Origin: Smittium mucronatum
Lineage: Eukaryota > Kickxellomycota > Harpellomycetes > Harpellales > Legeriomycetaceae
Length of the DNA: 16,472 nt
Direction: 5' to 3'
Assembly: GCA_001953115.1 (NCBI GenBank)
Contig: LSSL01006472.1
Coordinates: 1 to 16,472 of the forward strand
The notes below the pieces were generated by a model, which worked only from the letters and a program-made list of their open reading frames with translations, made no database searches and was not told the DNA's origin. A program made the translations under genes and the position numbers. Of this stretch, positions 9,971 through 16,472 are shown one piece after another. How positions within the stretch are numbered: the first letter of the stretch is position 1; each line of letters opens with the position of its first letter.

Positions 9971-10044
9971 TACCCTGTGGTATATTGGTATATACCGCAG
10001 AATGATTATTCTCCCAGAGGTTTTTCCTGGTTCGAAGCCTGACA
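9971..10044 (+). other. degenerate tRNA-like sequence (A and B boxes)
   Basis: This segment is 74 nt long, the size of a tRNA. It has an A-box-like TGGTATATTGGTATATACC (9978-9996) and a consensus B box GGTTCGAAGCC (10029-10039). The acceptor ends do not pair and the anticodon arm does not fold with a 7-base loop, so it is a tRNA pseudogene or a SINE-type head. Its first part resembles the orphan head at 9835 (CCCTGT, then ...GGT and TA-ACC). It begins the first of two tandem units. Confidence 0.45.
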
Positions 10045-10901
10045 TATTATTTATTTTCGTCTTTTGTGTCTTTTTTTCAAGATTCATTGGTAGCTCGTTA
10101 ATCTGAGTGATTAGAGATTTGCATGGATCCTATTGGACTATTCTATGAATTCCATTGGAGGAATTTATAAGGCAAAATCCAACAGAAGAAAAAGTGCAAT
10201 TTGAAGGTGAAATAATATGGATTCGAATCCAAGAAAAAGGAGAATCTCTCTCTCATTTTTCGCCCCCCCAAAAACCAATGTTTTACTTAAGATAATAAAG
10301 TAAGTATACGAATTTTCCTCTTTTTACATTCCCATCAATATGAGCTTCAGAGCCACACCAATCTATCACTTTGTGGCGGGTCCAACAAGCCCTAAATTTT
10401 ACCCCACCACCTGTATTTCGAGCACGGAGAACCTCAAGAATACGACACTGGGTATGTTATACGACTAGGTCTATCCCCGCAGGTTCAATACCCGGTGGGG
10501 CATTTTATCTTTTTATGCTGATTGGATTAATCATTGTGCAATAATTAATCTTGGAGATTAAGGAACCAGTTAGTCCAATTAGGTATATCTCTAAATATCA
10601 TTGGGTGATATTTAGACGGGTGAAAACCCCAGATAAAATAATCTATCCTAAGTGAGAATATACTCAAACGAATCCCTAGAAAAAGGGGATTCCCTCTCTC
10701 CCATTTCTGCACCTTTTTACTCTCACTGTCTAATAAAGCATTAGTAAGTACCTTAATCCACCTCTCTTATATGCTTTTGGCTCAAACGCAAAGATTAATC
10801 ACTATTTAACTCTAAGAATAATCTCTTGGGCGGTTCTAAAAAGCCCTTTAATCACCTAAAACCCCTGTATATCGGTAACGGAGACTACCGATATTACGAC
10901 A
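9971..10901 (+). repeat. two diverged tandem units (9971-10447, 10448-10901)
   Basis: The two units align from head to tail. Shared landmarks, unit 1 / unit 2, are: T-arm-like GGTTCGAAGCC / GGTTCAATACC; TTAATCTGAGTGATTAGAGA / TTAATCTTGGAGATTAAGGA; CATTGG; GAATCC followed by AGAAAAAGG; a CTCTCTC run; AATAAAG at 10294 / 10732; GGCGG; an ACGGAGA (10424 / near 10878); and TACGACA at the end of each (10441-10447 / 10895-10901). Offset is about 450 bp. Composition is clearly less AT-rich than the flanks. This is either an internal duplication of the LTR or a tRNA-derived dimer. Confidence 0.65.
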
Positions 10902-10918
10902 TGGCGCTCCCACCTAGG
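10902..10918 (+). other. primer-binding-site candidate
   Basis: TGGCGCTCCCACC directly follows the CGACA end of the 5' LTR. TGG is the complement of the tRNA 3' CCA, and the following bases would pair with an acceptor stem reading GGTGGGAGCG before CCA. I cannot name the tRNA. The position and TGG start are typical; the tRNA match is untested. Confidence 0.55.
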
Positions 10919-11207
10919 CGCAGTTATATTGACTGCGTATATAGGCTATGGATTAAATTTTGTTCCTGAAAACGCTTTCAATGTCTGGGAAATATGTCTA
11001 GTGACATTTAGCTCTAAAGATGTCGGGGAAATCTTCAAAAGCTTTTTTTTTTTTTTTTGCAAAATAATCCTTGTTTATAATCATTCTGTGTACTATATTG
11101 TACACACTAATTATGTCAGCACAGCTGTATTTCAGGAAAAGTCATGTCTGGAATTTAGACTCTTTAGTCAGGAAGATTCATAAATATACACAACCCCTTC
11201 CGGATAA
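10919..11207 (+). other. 5' leader of the gypsy element
   Basis: This untranslated-looking stretch lies between the primer-binding site and the Gag frame, which opens after a TAA at 11205. It contains a 16-T run (11043-11058). A plus-strand frame is open over 10929-11183 but lacks protein-like character and looks fortuitous. Confidence 0.5.
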
Positions 11208-12392
11208 CTTGAGAATACACGATGTAGAATCATAATACTGTATGATACTATTCAAGTATCATATTGGAGTATCTACTGTATAAAATTTCGTGAAGCTTTG
11301 GATTATTTAGGTGTCCGGGACATCTACACCAATCTTTTAGCTTATAAGATAGAGTACGAATTGAACTCAGTTGTGTACCACGGGGTGGACACATCACATA
11401 CCATCTACGAAGATGAGGAAAAACTTGATATGCATGCTGCAGTAAATCTAATAGCTGGATCCAAACTTTCCGTTAGAGATGAGGCTGAAAATTGTCATGA
11501 TGTATTCAGTATATCTGTATCTTATGTTAAAGACGATGAAATCAAGACACATTTAAACTTAACTGAACATGTGATGCCACTCTCAGATAAAGTAAGGGTG
11601 ATTAAAAGGCATTCTGGTATAGAGGAAGTAATCGAAAACCCAGAACTTCTATCCATATCCTACAGAACAAAGAATGATGTGCTGGTGGAATGGGCTATAC
11701 AACCATTAAGGGTCTTTGAAGGAAAATGTGACGAAGTTTTTTCAGTGTTTTTAAGTACATTATCAATACATATGGATTCTATGGAACTGAATATAGACGT
11801 CCAAGAGCTAATATCTTATTTCAAAGAGTATTTATATGGTGAAGCCAAACGTATAGCCCAACCAATATCTATCATATATCCTACCTGGCCTGATTTTATC
11901 GAAAAAAATTCTCAAAGTTTTAGCAGTAAATATCATGTGGAGAAGGCAAGGAAGAAACTAAACAAGTTGAACATCTATCAGGAATAAATCCTGTTTACCT
12001 TTGCAAAGATAACAACCATATTCACCGCCATGGGTATGATCGACGAGGTGGATAAAGTAGACGAGTTACTAACAAAGTGCACAGAGACAGACAGATACCG
12101 AATACTTGATAAAAGCTATGACTCATTCCATAGTATTTTAGAATACTTTCTGAATGAAGAGGAGAGGAAAAAGAAGTTTGGAAACTCTAAAAGGGGTCCC
12201 TCTCAGATACGAGGCTCTGTGTTGATATCGAGCAATTCAAGAAAAATTGGTTCAGAAAACTCACGGGGATACAAGGGAACCTTCCCTAAAAACTCAATTT
12301 TAAAATCCGGTAAGGATATTAATGAAATTAAGTGCTATAGTTGTGGAAAAATTGGGCATTATGCCCGGGACTGTACTGAAGAATCTAAATAG
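11208..12392 (+). pseudogene. gag: Gag of the Ty3/gypsy element, interrupted
   Basis: A single frame runs from 11208 to a TAG at 12390 with only one internal stop (TAA, 11985-11987), about 394 codons. Near codon 205 the segment FKEYLYGEAKRIAQP, then PTWPDFIEKN, fits the retrotrans_gag pattern (L-x-G-x-A ... TW-x-x-F). The C-terminus has a perfect CX2CX4HX4C knuckle (Cys 12333, Cys 12342, His 12357, Cys 12372; CYSCGKIGHYARDC) that binds the element RNA in virus-like particles. The first ~180 residues are unfamiliar and rather acidic. No in-frame ATG is seen before 11430, so the start codon has mutated or lies in another frame. Pol follows on the same strand after about 160 bp. Confidence 0.8.
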
Positions 12393-12552
12393 ACCAGAGA
12401 AACCAAAAACTCGGACAAAACCCCGATATATGAGAAATCGAAGGTTAGAAAATTTCCATTTAGCACTGGGGCTGGTGTTCCAGAAAAAAAAGAAGCTAGA
12501 ATATAGTCAAACCCCGATACCATTAGGTAATTTGTGGGGAAAAAGCCTATAA

Positions 12553-13066
12553 ATAAATCTGGTAGAAGTAAAAAGTCAAATAAAAACGCCATTAGTAGTT
12601 ACTGCAGTTACAAGAAATGTGGAAATAAAAGGGGTTAGTGTAAGATTTCAACACGACATCGGGGCTTCCGTCAACTTTATTGCGGAAAAGCTGGTCCATA
12701 AATTGAAATTGGACCGGTTATTAACAGCAATCACAAAATCATGCCAGTAAGTGGCACCAGTCAGAAAACGAAAATAATTGTTGATCTTAATCTAAAACTC
12801 GGAAAATATAACTGTACGGCTGATTTTCACGTTTTACCTGTGACAAAGAAAGATTTGCTCCTACTTGGTATAGGTTTCTTTGTTGGAATAGGTGCAGATG
12901 TCTCCCTTAAGCACACGGAGATGACTATAGAAAGCCCGAAGGGAATATTCAAGATCCCTCTTAAATTGGAATTAAGATCAGAAAAAATAACAATTTCTAA
13001 AATACCAGCGCTGTTATCAGATCCGAGTGATCCTATTAGCATTTTGAATGGTAAAATAAATGCCAA
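12553..13066 (+). pseudogene. retropepsin-type aspartic protease of pol
   Basis: The frame 12553-12747 contains PLVVTAVTRNVEIKGVSVRF followed by the active-site block HDIGASVNFI (Asp codon 12655). The usual D-T/S-G-A reads DIGA here, a hydrophobic Ile in the second position of the catalytic loop. After a frameshift near 12741 the second half follows: a beta-rich stretch, ADFHVLPVTKKDLLLLGIGF, matching the F-x-V-x-P ... D-x-L-L-G-x-x-F block of Ty3/gypsy proteases. The enzyme would cleave the Gag-Pol polyprotein. The 12393-12552 linker from Gag carries stops at 12504 and 12528. The domain is inactive as it stands. Confidence 0.7.
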
Positions 13067-14004
13067 ACTCGATGCAAATCAAAGTAAGGACATATCAAAA
13101 CTTCTAATGGATAAAATAGAGTCATTCTATAAACAGTTAAAAGATTTAAAAGGGGCTAAGGTTGATCCTTGTTAGATAGAGTTGATAAACCATATTACAA
13201 TACGATTAAAGCCTTATAAGCTGGAAAAATCTTTACAAACAGAAGTAAGCCAACAGTTGAAGGATATGCTGACTCAGATAGTCATTATACCCTCAATAAG
13301 CCCCTACAGCTTTCCAATGGTTGTAGTAAGAAAGAAAGATGGGAAGAAAAGAATACGTGTTGACTACAGAAGGCTAAATACGTCACTAAGAAAGATTCAT
13401 ACCCGCTCCCAAATATAGACGAGCTACTGAGCAAGTTGTCAGGATATAAATACTTTTCAACCTTGGACGCATTTTCAGGCTACTGGCAGATACCAATTGA
13501 CAGGAAGACACAAGAACTTACCGCATTTTCTCTGGGACCCGGTTTAGGTTTTTATCAGTTCACGGCCATTCCTTTTAGGCTGACCAACGCTCACTCTATA
13601 TTTCAGAGAGTAATGGAAGGCATACTTGGATATATACTATGGAAATACTCACTAATATTTATAGAAGACATAATCGTTTTTAGTAGTTCTTGGGAAGACC
13701 ATATAATGCATCTGGACCTAGTATTCACTGCACTTTCAACCAATGGAATAAAGCTACATTAAAAAAAAAGTCATTTTGGGTTTCAAGAACTCAAATATCT
13801 GGAGCAAATAGTAAATACTGAAGGCATTCAACCGGACCCTCAAAAGCTGAAAGCCATAGAAAATTCTCAAATGACTGAAGATATACCAGGTATAAAAAGC
13901 TTTTTGGATCTACTGGGATATTATTGAAAGTTTATTAAAGATTTTTCTGCCACCGCAAAACCACTCACTGACCTTTTAAAAAAATATAAAACTTTTCAAT
14001 GAGG
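13067..14004 (+). pseudogene. reverse transcriptase of pol
   Basis: RT blocks follow in order. The N-terminal block (ELINHITIRLKPYKL after a TAG at 13173) leads to SPYSFPMVVVRKKDGKKRI and DYRRLN. There is a frameshift near 13380, then KKDSYPLPNIDELL, STLDAFSGYWQI with the first catalytic Asp at 13466, and FYQFTAIPFRLTNA. The catalytic block reads FIEDIIVFS where Y-x-D-D is usual: the first Asp is Glu (codon 13664). The thumb and connection parts continue in the same frame (HFGFQELKYLEQIV; LLGYY...KFIKDFSATAKPLTDLL), with stops at 13760, 13925 (at a usual Arg) and 14000 (at a usual Trp). It copied element RNA to DNA; it cannot now be active. Confidence 0.85.
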
Positions 14005-14330
14005 TGAAAATCAAACGAAATCTTTTAATACCCTCAAAATAAAGTTACTGGTAGCACCTATACTACAATACCCTGAGTGGGAAAAGATCTTTGTACTGAT
14101 CACAGATGCATCTACACAAGGATGGGTGCAATATTGGCTCAAGGAGTTGACGAGAAGGAGTGGGTCATAAGCTTTGCGAGTCGTAATCTTCTGCACGCGG
14201 AAAAAGAACTACCCCATAACCCACTTAGAGGTATTAGCGGTAGTATGGGCAATAGAGTATTTTCATTACTACTTATACTGACGAAGATTTGAAGTAGTAA
14301 CAGATCATAGGGCGCTAAAGTAATTTTTTT
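14005..14330 (+). pseudogene. RNase H of pol
   Basis: LVAPILQYPEWEKIFVLITD places the first catalytic Asp at 14105 in the DAS block. After a frameshift near 14110 the next blocks are GAILAQ, ISFASRNLLHAEKE with the Glu (14200), then a second shift near 14215 and HLEVLAVVWAIEYFHYYLY. The closing TDHRAL (Asp at 14303) is followed by a TAA at 14321, and a TGA lies at 14279. This domain removes the RNA strand during reverse transcription. All the main acidic residues are still recognisable although the frame is broken twice. Confidence 0.75.
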
Positions 14331-14623
14331 CGAATGAACCCACTAGAGGAAGAATTGGAAGATGGATCGTAAAACTGAGCCATTATAACTTCTCAGTAAG
14401 ACATAAAGAGGGAAAATCGAACCCCTACTACTTCTTAAGTATATTTCCGTGGGATGAGATACCAGCGGAGGTCGAAGAGGAAGTGATTCACATATCCGTG
14501 GCAGGATATGAAGAATTTAAATCAAAAATTTTGGAAGCAGAATCGAAAATGCAGTTGGAAGATGGAACAAGAGAGCAAGAAAAGCTAGCAGAAATGTTCC
14601 AAATCCAACAAGACAGAATTTAA
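14331..14623 (+). pseudogene. RNase H to integrase linker of pol
   Basis: It is in the same frame as the integrase and continues from RNase H: GRWIVKLSHYNFSVRHKEGK is the usual end of the RNase H region, where an Asn-x-x-Ala-Asp normally follows; here it reads SNPYYFLSIF. The rest is an acidic Glu-rich spacer ending at a TAA (14621-14623). Confidence 0.65.
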
Positions 14624-15696
14624 TTTAAAAAGGGAGAAGGAATAATAAAATACCCTCAGTTAGGCGAGCTAGAAGAAGCCATTCGAAAAATTCATGCAGA
14701 ACGACACCAGAACGCTTTTAGAACTTATAAGACGCTAACAAGAAATAAATACGCTCCGGGATCCCATCCAAAAGTCAAAATAATTGTGGATCGCTGCGAG
14801 GAGTGCCGAAGAAATAACTATTCGGTTCGAAGCACAGAAAGATTTCATGGAACCCAACAGAAAGATCCCTTCGATACTTGGGGCATAGAAGTAGCCGGTT
14901 TGATGCCTATGACAGAGACATATAGAAACAAGTATGTTATACTTGCAATAGATTATTTCACCAAATGGCCAGTTGCAGTTGCAGTGCCTGAAGTTTATTT
15001 AAGCTTGATAATCGCTTTTATATGTGAGAAAATTATAGCAAATTTCGGCGTGTCTAAGTTACTAATCAGTGATCGAGGAACCCATTTCAGTAACGACTTG
15101 TTCGTTACATTCAGCCGTTATATAGGGATAAATAATAAGCCAGTCTCCGCGTACCACCCGCAGGCTAATGGTCAAATAGAAAGAACTATACAATCGTTCA
15201 AGCAAGTGTTACGGAAAATCTGTGGAAAGGACCAGAAAAACTGGGATATTTACATATGGAGAGCCCTTTTAGCCCTGCGTTCATCAAATCATAGAACGCT
15301 TGGGAAGTCACCTGCTGAAATACTTTATGGGTTACAAGTCCTGACAACTGAGCTATGGGAAAGTGAGCCTATAATTATAGATCAAGAGGAAACTAATTTA
15401 CTCAAAAGTAGAAATAAGTTTATCTCGGAAGTACTTCCTGTTTATCGAAAATACGCATACGATATAGGCGTTAAGAGCAAAGAGATCGAGGAAAAATACT
15501 ATAATAAAAGAATAAGGTCTCGCTGCTTCCAATCTAGAGATCAGGTTTTGAAAGCACTAGCGGACCATATACTAAGCTTGGGGATAGCAAGGTTGGTCCA
15601 TTCGAAGTTGCGCAAATTATAGGGGATGGAGTTTACGAAATAACCGATGTTAAAGGAAACTCCGAAAACGTACATAGTGACCGGTTGACTAAGTAA
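14624..15696 (+). pseudogene. integrase of pol with GPY/F module
   Basis: The frame is open from after a TAA at 14621 to 15622. The zinc-binding N-terminus has His at 14693 and 14705 (HAERH) and Cys at 14795 and 14804 (CEEC). In the catalytic core the first acidic position reads WGIEVAG, Glu where Asp is usual (14888). The second is SDRGTHF (Asp 15071) and the third is HPQANGQIER (Glu 15179). The D-E interval has 35 residues between, as in D,D35E enzymes. A frameshift near 15550-15590 leads to the GPY/F module KVGPFEVAQIIGDGVYEITD and a TAA at 15694. The enzyme would insert element DNA into the genome. It is the best preserved pol domain. Confidence 0.85.
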
Positions 15697-15809
15697 AAAT
15701 CCACACTTGGGATGATTCCAGTAGTAAGGACTGGCCAGGCCCGGTCTACACTTCCAACATTAGTCCGGCCGTTCAGAGGAAAAGTAAACTAGGGCGTTTT
15801 AACCTAAAT
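15697..15809 (+). other. 3' untranslated region of the gypsy element
   Basis: A short non-coding stretch lies between the end of pol and the polypurine tract. It is comparatively GC-rich (for example around 15732-15780). No domain or hairpin was recognised. Confidence 0.5.
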
Positions 15810-15816
15810 GGGGGAA
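15810..15816 (+). other. polypurine tract
   Basis: GGGGGAA lies immediately upstream of the TGTCGG start of the 3' LTR, the position where plus-strand DNA synthesis is primed. It is short, and the base before it (T, 15809) limits its length, but the adjacency is exact. Confidence 0.75.
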
Positions 15817-15911
15817 TGTCGGATTCTATCATACAATCAAGTTTTACTTTATCCATTCTATTCTATTTTATTTTATGATTTTTATTTTATATCATTATAA
15901 TAAGCATAATT
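15817..15911 (+). repeat. 3' LTR, partial
   Basis: TGTCGGATT...AAGCATAATT aligns to 9725-9819 without gaps, with about eight mismatches in 95 bp (about 92%). Beyond 15911 the similarity becomes weak and then stops, so the remaining ~1.1 kb seen in the 5' copy is missing. The cut falls about 15 bp before the position where the tRNA-like material starts in the 5' copy. Confidence 0.8.
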
Positions 15912-16310
15912 GATATTGATAGAGTTAGCTTTTTAAGCTTTTAAATAATATATAATAATAGCAATGGGAAAATATTTATTAGCGATAACCACTGAAGAAA
16001 ATATTATAATGAAATTTGGCGCCCCTTTTATACAATTTAGGTTGCCGAAAAATAATGTTTTAAAATTATAATAATTATTGTAGCTATTCTATTTATGTAG
16101 AGCTTTTTTATTTGAAGCTCTTTGTTTATCTCTGTATCAAATCTTTTTTTATTATCGAACATTGTGTTACTAATAATTATTATGCATTAAATAATTCATG
16201 ATTATCTATCCACTAATAGATTATCATAAGCATTGATTATTATGCATTAAATAATTTTATTAATTGATGATTTCATTTGCTAACATATTATCTTCCTCTT
16301 CTAAGAAGTT
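15912..16310. other. AT-rich flank right of the gypsy element
   Basis: No gene was recognised. I do not see the LINE reverse transcriptase resume here, although the same LINE should continue on this side if the gypsy element had simply inserted into it and nothing was lost. It contains the 60-bp-spaced repeat described separately. Confidence 0.5.
16176..16256. repeat. 21-bp direct repeat, 60 bp apart
   Basis: ATTATTATGCATTAAATAAT plus a final T occurs at 16176-16196 and again at 16236-16256, identical in both copies. The core ATGCAT is palindromic and the whole word is nearly self-complementary. With only two copies no array is implied. Confidence 0.75.
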
Positions 16311-16472
16311 TTACTCAATGCTTGTTAGTTCTTGGGATAGGTGAGAAAATATTTCCGGTTCATCGACTGGATTTATATCTTCAGCTGAGGTGCCTTTCCA
16401 TTTTTCTAAACGCTCTTCGTTTAATGGAGTGTCCAAACAGTCACCTCGAAATGACATGATATAGTAGGTGTG
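16311..16472 (-). CDS. C-terminal end of an unidentified protein, runs off right edge
   Basis: Reading the minus strand from the window edge, 53 codons are open and end at a TAA (16311-16313). The peptide contains SFRGDCLDTPLNEERLEKWK and further on DINPVDEPEIFSHLSQEL: mixed, charged, with Trp, Cys, Pro and Gly, quite unlike the Lys/Asn/Ile/Phe translations of random DNA here. The DNA is also clearly less AT-rich from about 16320 to the edge, and the change falls at the stop codon. I do not recognise the family; it could be a host gene or the end of another mobile-element ORF. The start lies outside the window. The plus frame over the same bases (16277-16459) is a shadow. Confidence 0.5.
   Translation of the reverse strand, partial: HTYYIMSFRGDCLDTPLNEERLEKWKGTSAEDINPVDEPEIFSHLSQELTSIE

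Larger units (their letters stand above)
9725..10901 (+). repeat. 5' LTR (full extent tentative)
   Basis: It starts TGTCG and ends CGACA, a perfect 5-bp inverted terminus of the TG...CA type, and is followed immediately by TGG, the usual start of a primer-binding site. That gives 1,177 bp. The first 95 bp (9725-9819) match the 3' LTR (15817-15911) with about eight mismatches. The remainder has no counterpart at the 3' end, so the full extent rests on the termini and the primer-binding site alone. AATAAA hexamers at 10294 and 10732 could serve as polyadenylation signals. Alternatively the LTR is about 100 bp and the tRNA-like material is a later insertion. Confidence 0.6.
9725..15911 (+). mobile_element. 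degenerate Ty3/gypsy LTR retrotransposon
   Basis: The parts in order are a 5' LTR starting TGTCGG (9725), a primer-binding-site candidate (10902), Gag with CCHC (to 12392), aspartic protease, RT, RNase H, integrase with GPY/F module, a polypurine tract (15810-15816) and a 3' LTR start TGTCGG (15817). Integrase after RNase H defines the Ty3/gypsy order. The body is visibly less AT-rich than the flanks. About eleven in-frame stops (11985, 12390, 12504, 12528, 13173, 13760, 13925, 14000, 14279, 14321, 14621) and about six frameshifts show that it cannot move by itself. It lies directly against the LINE relic and I see no target-site duplication. The 3' end is probably truncated. Confidence 0.9.

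Noticed and set aside
9824..10042. 72-codon plus frame across the tRNA-like heads
   Set aside because: It overlaps tRNA-like and repeat sequence in the LTR; the translation has no protein-family character.
9971..10044. Functional tRNA gene
   Set aside because: Length and A/B boxes fit, but the acceptor ends do not pair and the anticodon arm lacks a 7-base loop; kept only as a tRNA-like sequence.
11985..11987. Programmed readthrough of the Gag TAA stop
   Set aside because: The same element has about ten further stops and several frameshifts, so simple decay explains it; no readthrough context was evident.
12359..13066. Minus-strand frames opposite Gag knuckle and protease
   Set aside because: They are shadows of the plus-strand Gag-Pol sequence, which carries recognisable motifs.
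16277..16459. Plus-strand 60-codon frame at the right end
   Set aside because: The minus strand over the same bases gives a more protein-like peptide that ends exactly where the composition changes.

Overview
The window looks like nuclear DNA of an AT-rich eukaryote. The reasons are long A/T homopolymers, no compact operon-like genes, an LTR retrotransposon of the Ty3/gypsy order (PR-RT-RNase H-IN), and a decayed non-LTR (LINE) element with an APE-type endonuclease. An AT-rich fungus fits, but a protist or invertebrate cannot be excluded from this sequence alone. No intact host gene is present; the only possible one runs off the right edge on the minus strand.

Layout: 1-3900 is very AT-rich and mostly featureless, with two weak coding-like relics at 3176-3283 and 3505-3756. 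3918-6486 holds a large inverted-repeat structure. Two 361-bp arms (4741-5101 and 5951-6311) match each other without net indels and carry a degenerate 32-bp array. A second pair of outer arms (4036-4208 and 6314-6486) continues the palindrome but is displaced on the left by about 530 bp. 6487-7919 shows nothing I can support. 7920-9724 is a degraded LINE on the plus strand: an ORF1-type CCHC knuckle, then most of an APE endonuclease domain (8952-9620). No reverse transcriptase is seen before the next element begins.

9725-15911 is a degenerate Ty3/gypsy element inserted directly after the LINE endonuclease. Its 5' LTR-like region (9725-10901) has TGTCG...CGACA ends and is followed by a primer-binding-site candidate. 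Inside it are two tandem diverged units with tRNA-like heads. Gag (11208-12392), protease, RT, RNase H and integrase follow in canonical order. They are broken by about eleven in-frame stops and about six frameshifts, and a catalytic-position Asp is replaced by Glu in both RT and integrase. The polypurine tract (15810-15816) leads into a 3' LTR that matches the 5' LTR for only about 95 bp.

15912-16310 is AT-rich with a 60-bp-spaced direct repeat. 16311-16472 is the C-terminal end of an unidentified minus-strand reading frame entering from the right. Overall the window is a graveyard of nested mobile elements. The least ordinary parts are the 32-bp-periodic foldback structure and the tRNA-like tandem dimer in the 5' LTR region.
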